DNA of 64,000 nucleotides from Pseudomonas sp. SDI (GTDB lineage Bacteria > Pseudomonadota > Gammaproteobacteria > Pseudomonadales > Pseudomonadaceae), in assembly GCF_003105155.1 (NCBI RefSeq), contig NZ_QETK01000026.1, forward strand, positions 1 to 64,000. The letters are read 5' to 3'. Made by a program: the position numbers and the translations under genes. The notes beneath the pieces are model-generated. The model did no database searches and was not told where the DNA came from. It saw nothing but the letters and a program-made list of their open reading frames with translations. Shown one piece after another: positions 8,841 to 17,357 of the stretch (positions within the stretch are counted from its first letter, which is position 1; each line of letters opens with the position of its first letter).

Positions 8841-8878
8841 GGATAAACGCTATATATTCTCGTATATAGCGATTATCC
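8841..8878. promoter_or_regulatory. ModE-type operator upstream of modABC
   Basis: A near-perfect inverted repeat has arms GGATAAACGCTATATA and TATATAGCGATTATCC around TTCTCG, with one mismatch in 16. The core CGCTATATA-N6-TATATAGCG matches the known ModE molybdate-repressor site. It lies 22 bp before the modA start. No modE gene is in the window. Confidence 0.8.
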
Positions 8879-8900
8879 CACAGTTCACTGGAGCTGCTTC

Positions 8901-9659
8901 ATGAGTCTGCGTTCACCTCGCTTTGCCCTGACCGCCCTGGTCAGCGTCCTGGGTATCAACAGCGCCTGGGCCGATGAAGTCCAGGTGGCGGTTGCCGCCA
9001 ACTTCACCGCGCCGATCCAGGCGATCGCCAAGGACTTCGAGAAAGACACCGGGCACACACTGGTCGCCGCCTATGGCGCCACCGGTCAGTTCTACGCGCA
9101 GATCAAGAACGGCGCACCGTTCGAGGTGTTCCTCGCCGCCGACGACACGACCCCGGCCAAGCTGGAAAGCGAAGGCGACAGTGTCAAGGGTTCGCGCTTC
9201 ACCTATGCCATCGGCACCCTGGCGCTGTGGTCGGCCAAGCCTGGCTACGTCGACGCCAAGGGCGAGGTGCTGAAGAAAAACCAATTCCAGCACCTGGCGA
9301 TCGCCAACCCGAAAGCCGCACCTTATGGCCTGGCCGCCACCCAGGTGCTGAACAAGCTGAAACTCACCGAAGCCACCCAGGCCAAGCTGGTCGAAGGGCA
9401 GAACATCACCCAGGCCTATCAGTTCGTTTCCACCGGCAACGCCGAACTCGGCTTCGTCGCCCTGTCGCAAATCTACAAGGATGGCAAGGTCAGCGAAGGC
9501 TCGGCGTGGATCGTACCGGCCAACCTGCACGAACCAATCAAACAAGACGCGCTGATCCTCAACAAAGGCAAGGACAGTGCTGCCGCCAAAGCCCTGGTCG
9601 ACTACCTGAAAGGACCGAAAGCCGCCGCCGTGATCAAATCCTACGGTTACGAACGCTGA
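8901..9659 (+). CDS. modA: molybdate ABC transporter periplasmic binding protein
   Basis: The 252-aa product has a signal peptide (cleavage after NSAWA, residue 24) and the ModA-type binding fold beginning VQVAVAANFTAPIQAIAKDF. It captures molybdate (or tungstate) in the periplasm and delivers it to ModBC. A GGAGCTG ribosome site precedes the ATG. modB starts one base into the modA stop codon, so the two are translationally coupled. Confidence 0.95.
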   Translation: MSLRSPRFALTALVSVLGINSAWADEVQVAVAANFTAPIQAIAKDFEKDTGHTLVAAYGATGQFYAQIKNGAPFEVFLAADDTTPAKLESEGDSVKGSRFTYAIGTLALWSAKPGYVDAKGEVLKKNQFQHLAIANPKAAPYGLAATQVLNKLKLTEATQAKLVEGQNITQAYQFVSTGNAELGFVALSQIYKDGKVSEGSAWIVPANLHEPIKQDALILNKGKDSAAAKALVDYLKGPKAAAVIKSYGYER

Positions 9660-10339
9660 TGCCCCTCGACGCCAGCGACTTCGGTGCTATCTGGCTGACG
9701 TTCAAACTGGCGTCGCTGACCACCCTGATCCTGCTGCTGATCGGCACGCCCATCGCCTGGTGGCTGACGCGCACGCGCTCATGGCTGCGCGGACCAGTCG
9801 GCGCGGTGGTGGCACTGCCCCTGGTGCTGCCGCCGACGGTGATCGGGTTCTACCTGCTGCTCACCCTCGGCCCGCACGGCTTTATCGGCAAAACCACCGA
9901 AGCGTTGGGCCTGGGCAGCGTGGTGTTCAGCTTCAGCGGCCTGGTGATCGGTTCGGTGGTCTACTCGATGCCGTTCGTGGTTCAGCCGCTACAAAATGCC
10001 TTCAGTGCCATTGGCGAGCGCCCGCTGGAAGTGGCAGCGACGTTGCGCGCCAGCCCCTGGGACTGCTTTTTCAACGTGGTTCTGCCACTGGCACGCCCCG
10101 GTTTCATCACCGCCAGCATCCTCGGCTTTGCCCACACCGTCGGCGAGTTCGGCGTGGTGCTGATGATCGGCGGCAACATTCCCGACCGCACCCGCGTGGT
10201 GTCGGTGCAGATCTACGACCATGTCGAGGCCATGGAGTACGCCCAGGCGCACTGGCTGGCCGGCTCGATGCTGGTGTTCTCATTCCTTGTGCTGCTAGCG
10301 CTGTACACCAGCCGCCGCGGCCGCGCCGGCTGGAGTTGA
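9659..10339 (+). CDS. modB: molybdate ABC transporter permease
   Basis: The 226-aa inner-membrane permease has several hydrophobic spans and the cytoplasmic loop RPLEVAATLRASPWDCF, the EAA-type contact site for the ATPase. The start is the ATG overlapping the modA stop (TGATG), giving MPLDASD. The frame is open further upstream inside modA, but that is not coding for ModB. Confidence 0.95.
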   Translation: MPLDASDFGAIWLTFKLASLTTLILLLIGTPIAWWLTRTRSWLRGPVGAVVALPLVLPPTVIGFYLLLTLGPHGFIGKTTEALGLGSVVFSFSGLVIGSVVYSMPFVVQPLQNAFSAIGERPLEVAATLRASPWDCFFNVVLPLARPGFITASILGFAHTVGEFGVVLMIGGNIPDRTRVVSVQIYDHVEAMEYAQAHWLAGSMLVFSFLVLLALYTSRRGRAGWS

Positions 10340-10343
10340 AGCG

Positions 10344-11432
10344 ATGAGCAGCCCGATCAATGCCCGCGTGCAGGTGGCCTGGCCCGGCTTTCAGCTGGAT
10401 GTCGACCTGCAACTGCCCGGTCGTGGTGTCAGCGCCCTGTTCGGCCACTCCGGCTCCGGCAAGACCACCTGCCTGCGCTGTCTGGCCGGCCTGGAAAAGG
10501 CCGACACGGCCTATATCGAGGTGGCCGGCGAGGTCTGGCAGGACTCCGCGCGCGGCCTGTTCGTGCCGCCACACAAGCGGCCGATCGGCTATGTGTTTCA
10601 GGAAGCCAGCCTGTTCCCGCACCTGACGGTGCGCGGCAACCTGGAGTTCGGCTGGCGACGGATTGCCGCCAGTATGCGCAAGGTTGGCCTCGACCAGGCG
10701 TGCGCACTGCTCGGCATCGACCCTTTGCTCGAACGCAAACCCGACACCCTCTCCGGCGGCGAGCGCCAACGCGTCGGCATTGCCCGCGCGCTGCTGACCA
10801 GCCCACGTCTGCTGTTACTCGACGAGCCCCTGGCGGCGCTCGACGCGCCGCGCAAGCGCGAAATCCTGCCCTACCTGGAACGCCTGCATGACCAGTTGCA
10901 GATTCCGCTGATCTACGTCAGCCACGCCCAGGACGAAGTGGCGCGGCTGGCCGATCACCTGGTGCTGCTGGAACAGGGCAAGGTCCAGGCCAGCGGCCCG
11001 ATTGGCCAGACCCTGGCTCGCCTCGACCTGTCGCTGGCCCAGGAGGAAGATGCCGGGGTAATCATCGACGGCCGCGTGGCCGGCTACGACCGCCACTACC
11101 AACTGCTCGACCTGCAATTGCCGAACAGCCCGCTCAGCCTGCGCATCGCCCACGCGCCGCTGACGCCGGGAGCGCGCCTGCGGGTGAAGATCCAGGCGCG
11201 CGACGTCAGCCTCAGCCGCGTCGACGACCTGCAATCGAGCATCCTCAACCGCCTGCCGGCGCGGGTACTGGCGCTGTATGCCGGCGACAACGCCGCGCAC
11301 ATGCTGGTCAGCCTGGAGGTGGACGGCAGCCCGCTGCTCGCACGCCTGACCCGGCTGTCCTGCGATCACCTGGGCCTGCACCCCGGCCAGCAGCTGTGGG
11401 CACAGATCAAGTCGGTGGCGTTGCTCGGCTAG
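10344..11432 (+). CDS. modC: molybdate ABC transporter ATP-binding protein
   Basis: A 362-aa ATPase with Walker A GHSGSGKTT (34-42), the LSGGERQR signature, Walker B LLLLDEP and an H-loop (YVSHAQDE). The C-terminal part, from about residue 235, is a Mop/TOBE-like molybdate-binding domain usual for ModC. It completes the modABC operon, four bases after modB, and is followed by a terminator. Confidence 0.95.
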   Translation: MSSPINARVQVAWPGFQLDVDLQLPGRGVSALFGHSGSGKTTCLRCLAGLEKADTAYIEVAGEVWQDSARGLFVPPHKRPIGYVFQEASLFPHLTVRGNLEFGWRRIAASMRKVGLDQACALLGIDPLLERKPDTLSGGERQRVGIARALLTSPRLLLLDEPLAALDAPRKREILPYLERLHDQLQIPLIYVSHAQDEVARLADHLVLLEQGKVQASGPIGQTLARLDLSLAQEEDAGVIIDGRVAGYDRHYQLLDLQLPNSPLSLRIAHAPLTPGARLRVKIQARDVSLSRVDDLQSSILNRLPARVLALYAGDNAAHMLVSLEVDGSPLLARLTRLSCDHLGLHPGQQLWAQIKSVALLG

Positions 11433-11497
11433 GCGCGAAACGCTTCGCACCCGCGGGCTGGGCTGCGGTGCACGCATTTCGCCTCTATCGTCGACAA

Positions 11498-11537
11498 CCG
11501 CCAGCGCTCGTCGATGAAACGAGCCTGGCGCTTTTTT
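11498..11537 (+). terminator. terminator of modABC
   Basis: An imperfect GC-rich stem (GCCAG-GCTCGT with ACGAGC-CTGGC, loop around CGATGA) is followed by TTTTTT on the plus strand, about 70 bp after modC. Confidence 0.75.
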
Positions 11538-11892
11538 AAACCTCGGCAGCCGCTAATCGAGAATACCTAGCAACAAGCGGCGGAATTTTCCTCGTCGCTT
11601 CGGCAACTGGGTCGCGCACTGGACAAGAGACTATTCGCCGAACACGCAGAGAAATTTCCCATATGCGTTCAACCCCCCTATGCTTGCGGGGGTGGCGGCA
11701 CCCAACCGTGCGAATTGGCCACTTAACCCAGTCGGCACCTGCGACTAAAGACACTCAGCAGAATCTTTTGCTCGGGGAATTAATTTTCAACGAATGCGTC
11801 TTTAATGAAGGGAAAGAGGGAAGCGCCGCCAAGCCTTTCCGTCCTCGACAGGCACCGCCTGCGAGGCATTTAAAGTTACCAAGGAGAAATAC
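11538..11892. other. intergenic region upstream of csrA
   Basis: This 355-bp stretch has no convincing gene. It is AT-richer than its surroundings and contains an AAGGAG ribosome site immediately before csrA. It must hold the csrA promoter, but no confident -35/-10 pair could be picked by eye. Confidence 0.5.
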
Positions 11893-12090
11893 ATGCTGAT
11901 ACTCACCCGCAAGGTTGGCGAAAGCATCGTCATCCATGATGACATCAAGGTCACCATTCTAGGCGTCAAGGGCATGCAAGTGAGGATCGGCATCGACGCA
12001 CCGAAAGATGTTCAGGTGCATCGCGAAGAGATCTACAAACGCATTCAGGCTGGCAGCCCAGCACCGGAGAAAGGAGACGAGCAACACTGA
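11893..12090 (+). CDS. CsrA/Rsm-family RNA-binding regulator
   Basis: A 65-aa CsrA-family dimeric RNA-binding protein that represses translation by binding GGA motifs in leader mRNAs. The N-terminal MLILTRKVGES and the VHREEIYKRI segment with R44 are the two halves of the RNA-binding surface. The C-terminal tail (GSPAPEKGDEQH) differs from standard RsmA, so it is probably an RsmE-like or additional paralogue. The window also encodes GacA, which controls the small RNAs that titrate this family. A strong AAGGAG ribosome site is present. Confidence 0.9.
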   Translation: MLILTRKVGESIVIHDDIKVTILGVKGMQVRIGIDAPKDVQVHREEIYKRIQAGSPAPEKGDEQH

Positions 12091-12156
12091 TAAATGCCCG
12101 ACTCGAGCCGCACGGATGCGCTGGGTCCCGTCTGTAACGCCTGGGCCGCAATGGTC

Positions 12157-12528
12157 TTAGGATGCTTCTGACGGCAGGATCAGTTCTCGCACCTGCGCAA
12201 TCAGCTTGTCGGTGTCGAACGGTTTGTCCAGCACACTGGCGAACAACTCCGGGGCCATCCGCCCTATGTTCGCCTGGGCCCCACTCATCAGGATGATCGG
12301 CAGGTTGCTCAAGGCTGGATTGGCACGTACTGCCTGGGCCAATTCTTCCCCGTTCATCGCGGGCATCATGTAGTCGGTGATGAGCAGATCGATCGGTTCT
12401 GCGCGCAGGATTTCCAGCGCCTTCTTGCCGTCCCCGGCCTTCTGCACCCGATACCCGGCATCCTCCAGGGAAAACCCGAGGATTTCGGTAATCAGATACT
12501 CGTCGTCTACGACCAGGATCGTTTTCAT
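12157..12528 (-). CDS. single-domain response regulator
   Basis: A 123-aa stand-alone receiver domain with no output domain. It has the acidic pair DD (8-9), phosphoacceptor D52 in LITDYMMP, and the conserved Lys in DKPFDT near the end. Start at the ATG at 12528, which overlaps the stop of the preceding 80-aa gene. It is the last gene of a kinase / small protein / regulator operon and probably signals by protein contact. Confidence 0.88.
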   Translation of the reverse strand: MKTILVVDDEYLITEILGFSLEDAGYRVQKAGDGKKALEILRAEPIDLLITDYMMPAMNGEELAQAVRANPALSNLPIILMSGAQANIGRMAPELFASVLDKPFDTDKLIAQVRELILPSEAS

Positions 12529-12770
12529 CAAAACCAGACCCTGGCCATCACGACCTGTCCAGCGCTGCCACGGGTAACGAACGCCGCATGGCCTTGCAGC
12601 TCGGAGATGAACTTCTGGGTGTCGAGGGTGGTTTCGGCGCGCCAACGCGCGGTCAGCAGGCCGTCGACGATCAACAGGGTCGAACCCTGGCGGACGATTT
12701 CGCCGCGCAGCAGCTTGACCAACGCGCCCAGGCCGTCGATACCGCTAATCAGTCGCTCAAGCTGTTCCAC
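12528..12770 (-). CDS. small protein in a two-component operon (80 aa)
   Basis: An 80-aa frame lies between the kinase and response regulator genes, 13 bp after the kinase and overlapping the regulator start (ATGA). It begins MEQLERLISGIDGLGALVKLL and has one moderately hydrophobic stretch (about 28-40) but no clear membrane span. Translational coupling on both sides suggests it works with the two-component pair, perhaps as an accessory or sensor-modulating protein. No known domain is recognised. Confidence 0.7.
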   Translation of the reverse strand: MEQLERLISGIDGLGALVKLLRGEIVRQGSTLLIVDGLLTARWRAETTLDTQKFISELQGHAAFVTRGSAGQVVMARVWF

Positions 12771-12783
12771 GATGCGCTCACCC

Positions 12784-13941
12784 TCACGATTCGCTTTCGT
12801 TGCTGGGAGGTTGCCAAACCGGCAGGCACAGGCTCATACAGGTGCCCACGCCTGGGGTGCTGTCGGCATTGATGCAGCCGTTGCTCTGGCGAGCAAAACC
12901 GTACACCTGACTGAGCCCCAGGCCCGTGCCCTTGCCAAAACCCTTGGTGGTGAAGAACGGCTCGAAGATGCGCGGCAGCACCTGCGCATCCATGCCACGG
13001 CCATTGTCGCTGACGCTGATCTGGACGAACTCGCCATGCAGGTTGTCCCATTCGCCCTTGAGCGTACGCCGGCTGGCGCGCAGCTGGATCAGGCCGCCAT
13101 CCTCGAATGCATCGCGAGCGTTGAGCACCAGGTTAAGCAGCACCATCTGCAACTGCGGCGCATCGACCTCGACCGGCGGCAACTGCGCCTCGATTTCCAG
13201 CACCAGCTCGATGCCGTCGGGCAAGGCATGACTGAGCAGCGCACGCAGCGACTCGATCAGCCTGGCCAGGTCGATACGTTCGGCCTTGAGTGTATTGCGC
13301 CGAGCGAAGCTGAGTAGTTGCTGAGTCATCTGGCTGCCGCGCTCGCCAGCATCGAGGATATGCTCCAGCAGCCGCGTAACCCGAGCGCCATCGCTGCTAC
13401 GCATGGCCAACCTGGCCGAACCGATGATGATGGTCAGCAGGTTGTTGAAGTCGTGCGCCATGCCGCCAGTCAACTGGCCGAGTGCGTCGAGCTTCTGCGC
13501 CTGGAACAGTTGCGCACGCATGGTCTCCAGTTGCAGGGCGGCGTTGCGGCGGTCGGTGATGTCGCGGGTGATCTTCGCCAATCCGATGATCTCGCCCTCG
13601 GGCGAACGCACCACATCCAGCGCGATCAGCGCCCAGAACTCGCTGCCGTCCTTGCGCACCCGCCAGCCTTCGTCCTGTGCACCGTCCTGGCTCAGGGCAC
13701 GGGCGATCAGCCAGGCCGGCTTGCCGGCGGCGCGGTCGGCCTGGGTGAAAAAACGGGAAAAATGCTGGCCGATGATCTCGTCGGCACGGTAGCCCTTGAT
13801 GCGCTGGGCCCCGGCATTCCAGGACACCACATAACCGTTGAGGTCGAGCATGTAGATGCCGTAATCCACCACGGCCTGCACCAGTTGCTCATAGGTACTG
13901 GTGGGTAGCGCGTGCGGGGCAGAACAGTCGGGTGAATCCAT
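12784..13941 (-). CDS. PAS-domain sensor histidine kinase
   Basis: A 385-aa soluble kinase with a PAS domain (about 16-130, with the PAC-like ending AKITRDITDRR), a HisKA domain with phosphoacceptor H163 in GGMAHDFNNLL, and an HATPase domain with the N-box LNLVLNARDAF and the glycine-rich VSDNGRGMD and GTGLGLS. No membrane segment is seen, so it senses an intracellular cue. It likely phosphorylates the single-domain regulator two genes downstream. Confidence 0.9.
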   Translation of the reverse strand: MDSPDCSAPHALPTSTYEQLVQAVVDYGIYMLDLNGYVVSWNAGAQRIKGYRADEIIGQHFSRFFTQADRAAGKPAWLIARALSQDGAQDEGWRVRKDGSEFWALIALDVVRSPEGEIIGLAKITRDITDRRNAALQLETMRAQLFQAQKLDALGQLTGGMAHDFNNLLTIIIGSARLAMRSSDGARVTRLLEHILDAGERGSQMTQQLLSFARRNTLKAERIDLARLIESLRALLSHALPDGIELVLEIEAQLPPVEVDAPQLQMVLLNLVLNARDAFEDGGLIQLRASRRTLKGEWDNLHGEFVQISVSDNGRGMDAQVLPRIFEPFFTTKGFGKGTGLGLSQVYGFARQSNGCINADSTPGVGTCMSLCLPVWQPPSNESES

Positions 13942-14309
13942 CGCAGCTCCACAGATACCACGAGGGGCATGGGAAGAGTAGACAGCATACGCCGCCTGCG
14001 ACGCAGCGGCCGGACTATCGGTGCAACGCCTGGGCTAGAGGCGCCGCGGGCGACTCGGCCAGGCGCGCGGCGCGGCCATGCACGGCCTATGCAAGCACAG
14101 CAACAGCATCAGCGTAGCACTGGCAAAGGCCAACAGCCGTTCGACCAGCGCCAGCTCGGCAGCGAAGCCGCTGAACAACAGCACCACAGCGGCCAAGTGA
14201 TAGCTAGGCGTCAACCGAGCACAGCAACCGCACCCCCTGCCCGAGCGATCAACTTGTTATAGTTGGCAACACAGTTTCAGGATGAACGCCACGGCACGAG
14301 GACCGCACT
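13942..14309. other. gene-poor interval
   Basis: This stretch of about 370 bp between the divergent kinase gene and a small frame holds no convincing gene. The open frames here have poor codon use and no ribosome site. Near 14.25 kb it becomes AT-richer, where a promoter for the following small gene may lie. Confidence 0.4.
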
Positions 14310-14540
14310 TTGCCAACAGATGAACGCATGAGAACCCTGCACGACGATCTGGAGCACACCGCCGACGATCTCGAAGAAATCGCCCGCGGCCTGGCCGGAC
14401 ACGCGCTCTACCTGTCTCACTCGATCCACACCCAGGATGCGCTCGACGTCAAAGCCCGCATCAGCGGGTTGCAGGCATCCATCGACGACCTGCGCCAGGT
14501 TGCCGATTCGATCACCGGAACACCCCCCGGCAGCGACTGA
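14310..14540 (+). CDS. small hypothetical protein
   Basis: A 76-aa frame; a shorter start at 14328 (MRTLHDDLEH) would give 70 aa. The product is acidic and strongly helical with a heptad-like spacing (LEHTADDLEEIARGLAG, then ISGLQASIDDLRQVADSI), so a short coiled-coil protein is likely. It is not linked to a named family. Confidence 0.5.
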   Translation: MPTDERMRTLHDDLEHTADDLEEIARGLAGHALYLSHSIHTQDALDVKARISGLQASIDDLRQVADSITGTPPGSD

Positions 14541-14670
14541 ACGGGCCGCGAGCCAGGGCCCGCGTCGGTTGACGCAAATATAACGATGAGTTATAAAGCG
14601 CACTTGATCGCGTGAGGAAAGGCTCAGACGGGTAACCCGCCAGAGGCTTTACAACACGCTCCGGTCAAGT

Positions 14671-14755
14671 GCGGGGGTGGTGAAATTGGTAGACACAGCA
14701 GACTTAAAATCTGTCGGCGAAAGCCTTGCGGGTTCGAGTCCCGCGCCCCGCACCA
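14671..14755 (+). tRNA. tRNA-Leu (UAA)
   Basis: An 85-nt class II tRNA with the CCA end encoded. The anticodon loop CTTAAAA lies on a GCAGA/TCTGT stem (anticodon UAA), with a variable arm GTCGGCGAAAGCC and a T-arm GCGGG-TTCGAGT-CCCGC. The acceptor GCGGGG pairs with CCCCGC, with a mismatch at the seventh pair. A terminator follows. Confidence 0.95.
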
Positions 14756-14761
14756 TCACTT

Positions 14762-14786
14762 AAAAGCGCCTTCGAGGCGCTTTTTT
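14762..14786 (+). terminator. terminator after tRNA-Leu
   Basis: The stem AAGCGCC/AGGCGCTT with a TTCG loop, followed by a T-run, lies a few bases downstream of the tRNA CCA end. Confidence 0.85.
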
Positions 14787-14839
14787 GCTTTCTGCCCCCC
14801 GCTCCCCCTCGCTGTCTCAGCCTACTCCTCGGTTTGACT

Positions 14840-14895
14840 TGTACAGATTTCGCTCTAATCTCCAGATTAATTGTACAAAGTACAAAACCTGTACA
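14840..14895. promoter_or_regulatory. TGTACA boxes, probable LitR/CarH-type operator
   Basis: TGTACA occurs three times: 14840-14845, 14872-14877 and 14890-14895. The last two are separated by exactly 12 bases (TGTACA-N12-TGTACA). From memory, this is the binding consensus of the cobalamin-dependent MerR-type light sensor LitR (PplR) of P. putida. The boxes lie 35-90 bp before the first gene of the lipid-modification operon and overlap its likely promoter. Confidence 0.7.
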
Positions 14896-14929
14896 ACAAT
14901 GCCCCCTCAGTTACTTTTCGGTGCAGGCC

Positions 14930-15352
14930 ATGTCAGAGTTTCTCCAGCGCTTTGCCCGGCGTTTCAGCGAGGTGGATGCCGAGCACCTTGAGCTGCTTGC
15001 CGAGTTGTACAGCGACGACGTCCAGTTCCGCGATCCTTTGCATTGTGTCGAGGGCCTACCGGCGTTGCGCGATTATTTTGCCCAGCTGTATGCCAATGTG
15101 CAGGATCTGCAGTTCGAGTTCCATGCCTACGACCAGGTCGGCGAAGGTCTGGGTTATCTGCGCTGGACCCTGCGCTTCCGCCACCCGCGACTGAAAAATG
15201 CCGAGCTGATCGAGGTGCGCGGCTGCTCCTGCCTGATGTGGGACAGCAAGGTCCGCCTGCATCACGACTACTTCGACGCCGGCGCCCTGCTCTACGAACA
15301 CCTGCCATTGCTTGGCGGGGCCATCGGCTGGCTGAAACGGCGGTTAGCATGA
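14930..15352 (+). CDS. NTF2/SnoaL-like protein, first gene of the lipid-modification operon
   Basis: A 140-aa single-domain protein with the cone-shaped NTF2/SnoaL-like pattern (N-terminal helices, YSDDVQFRDPLH, then beta strands). Relatives are part of the conserved cluster with a short-chain dehydrogenase, FAD oxidoreductase, DUF1365 and cyclopropane-synthase-like genes. The exact reaction is not known. The start at 14930 (MSEFLQRF) is chosen because upstream in-frame codons run back into the tRNA. Its stop overlaps the next start by four bases. Confidence 0.8.
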   Translation: MSEFLQRFARRFSEVDAEHLELLAELYSDDVQFRDPLHCVEGLPALRDYFAQLYANVQDLQFEFHAYDQVGEGLGYLRWTLRFRHPRLKNAELIEVRGCSCLMWDSKVRLHHDYFDAGALLYEHLPLLGGAIGWLKRRLA

Positions 15353-16113
15353 AGCGTATCTGGCTGACCGGTGCCAGCAGCGGCATCGGCGCGCAACTGG
15401 CCCGCGAGCTGCTGCGCCAGGGACATCGCGTGGCCATCAGCGCACGCAATCGCCTGGCCTTGCAGGCCCTGGCCAACGTCTGGGGTCAGCAAGTACTGGT
15501 GTTACCCGGTGACCTGCAGGATGCCGAGCAAGTGCGTGCTATCGGCGCGCAGATCGCCCAGGCCTGGGGTGGTCTCGACCAGGTGATCCTGAACGCCGGC
15601 ACCTGCGAATACATCGATAGCGCGCGATTCGACGCCACCGTGGTGGAACGGGTAGTCAGCACCAACCTGTTCGCCACCAGCCAGTGCATCCAGGTGGCCT
15701 TACCGTTGCTGCGCCACAGCCAGCATCCACACCTGGTCGGGGTGGCCAGTTCGGTCACCTTTCTCGCCCTGCCCCGCGCCGGCGCCTATGGCGCGTCGAA
15801 GGCTGCGGTGCGCTACCTGTTCGAGTCGCTACGCATCGACCTGGCCCGCGAGCAGATTGACGTCACCCTGATCAGCCCCGGCTTCGTCGACACGCCGCTG
15901 ACCCAACGCAACGACTTCCCGATGCCGATGCGCTGGTCGGCGGAAAAAGCCGCACAGTACATCGTCGCGCGGCTGGATCGACGGCCCTATGAAATCAACT
16001 TCCCGCGGCCCTTCGTCCTTGGCCTGCGCCTGCTCGCGTTGCTGCCACGACGCCTGCAACTGCTGCTGGGCAAACGCCTGTCGCGGCCGTTGCACGAGGA
16101 GCCGAAACAATGA
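15349..16113 (+). CDS. short-chain dehydrogenase/reductase
   Basis: A 254-aa SDR with the nucleotide-binding TGASSGIGAQ (residues about 6-15), NAG motif (LNAGT) and the active-site Tyr/Lys pair in YGASKAA. The C-terminus is basic and moderately hydrophobic. It overlaps both neighbours by four bases (ATGA), so it is translated as part of the operon. It may act on a fatty-acyl or lipid intermediate, inferred from context only. Confidence 0.9.
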   Translation: MKRIWLTGASSGIGAQLARELLRQGHRVAISARNRLALQALANVWGQQVLVLPGDLQDAEQVRAIGAQIAQAWGGLDQVILNAGTCEYIDSARFDATVVERVVSTNLFATSQCIQVALPLLRHSQHPHLVGVASSVTFLALPRAGAYGASKAAVRYLFESLRIDLAREQIDVTLISPGFVDTPLTQRNDFPMPMRWSAEKAAQYIVARLDRRPYEINFPRPFVLGLRLLALLPRRLQLLLGKRLSRPLHEEPKQ

Positions 16114-17357
16114 AGATCGCCATCATCGGCAGCGGCATTTCCGGCCTGGTCTGCGCCTACCTGCTGCAGCGCCGGCACGCGGTCAGCGTATTCGAAGCCG
16201 GCCCGCGCATCGGCGGCCATACACACACCGTCGACGTGCAACTGGGCGAGCGGCACTACGCGGTAGACACTGGGTTCATCGTCTACAACGACTGGACCTA
16301 CCCGAACTTCATCCGCCTGCTGGAACACCTCGGCGTCGCCTCGCGCCCGACCGAGATGAGCTTTTCCGTGCACGACCCAAAGACCCGCCACGAGTACAAC
16401 GGCAACACCCTCAACAGCCTGTTCGCGCAGCGTAGCAACCTGCTCTCGCCGCCGTTCTGGGGCATGCTCTACGACATCCTGCGGTTCAACCGCGAAGCCT
16501 TGCGCGACCTCGATCAACAGAAGGTCAGCGACGTGCTGTCGCTGGGCGACTACCTACTGATGAACCGCTACGGTCAGCGCTTCATCGACCACTACATCGT
16601 GCCGATGGGCGCGGCGATCTGGTCGATGCCACTGGGGCAGATGCTCGGATTTCCGCTACGGTTCTTCGTGCGTTTCTTCAAAAATCACGGCTTGCTCTCG
16701 ATCAATCAACGGCCGCAGTGGCGGGTGATCGAAGGCGGCTCGCGCAGTTATCTCGCGCCGCTGTGTGCACCGTTCGCCGAGCACATCCGGTTGAACTGCC
16801 CGGTGCTCGGCGTCGCCCGCGAGGCGCACGGGGTGCGGCTGTTCACCCGGGACGGGACGGAGCTGTTCGACAAGGTGATCTTTGCCTGCCACAGCGACGA
16901 GGCGCTGCTGATGCTGCACGACCCGAGCGATGCCGAGCGGCAGATTCTCGGTGCCCTGCCCTACGCCGACAACGATGTGGTGTTGCACACCGACACCCGC
17001 CTGTTGCCACAACGACCGCTGGCCTGGGCCAGCTGGAACTACCGCCTAGGCGGACACGCCAGCCAGCCGGCAGCGGTGACCTATAACATGAACATCCTGC
17101 AAGGCATCGACGCGCCAGAAACCTTTTGCGTCAGCCTGAACCAGAATGCGGCCATCGACCCGGCAAAAATTCTTGGCCGCTACACCTACGCCCACCCGCA
17201 GTTCAGCCTCGCCGGCGTGCGCGCGCAGGCGCGCCAGGCAGAAATCTGCGGGCCGCGGCACAGCTACTATTGCGGCGCCTATTGGGGCAACGGCTTCCAT
17301 GAGGACGGCGTGCTCAGTGCCTTGCGCGTGGCCGCAGCGTTTGGGGAACAGCTATGA
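16110..17357 (+). CDS. FAD/NAD(P)-binding oxidoreductase (amine-oxidase-like)
   Basis: A 415-aa flavoprotein with the FAD-binding GSGISGLVCAYLL at the N-terminus and FEAGPRIGGHTHTVD, the GG-doublet motif of the amine oxidase / phytoene desaturase superfamily. Homologues occur next to cyclopropane-fatty-acid-synthase-like genes and are thought to desaturate or oxidise acyl chains of membrane lipids. It overlaps the next gene by four bases. Confidence 0.88.
   Translation: MKIAIIGSGISGLVCAYLLQRRHAVSVFEAGPRIGGHTHTVDVQLGERHYAVDTGFIVYNDWTYPNFIRLLEHLGVASRPTEMSFSVHDPKTRHEYNGNTLNSLFAQRSNLLSPPFWGMLYDILRFNREALRDLDQQKVSDVLSLGDYLLMNRYGQRFIDHYIVPMGAAIWSMPLGQMLGFPLRFFVRFFKNHGLLSINQRPQWRVIEGGSRSYLAPLCAPFAEHIRLNCPVLGVAREAHGVRLFTRDGTELFDKVIFACHSDEALLMLHDPSDAERQILGALPYADNDVVLHTDTRLLPQRPLAWASWNYRLGGHASQPAAVTYNMNILQGIDAPETFCVSLNQNAAIDPAKILGRYTYAHPQFSLAGVRAQARQAEICGPRHSYYCGAYWGNGFHEDGVLSALRVAAAFGEQL

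Noticed and set aside
13969..14262. 97-aa frame between the kinase and the small coiled-coil gene
   Set aside because: Arg/Gln/Pro-rich composition typical of random high-GC frames; no ribosome site or homology.
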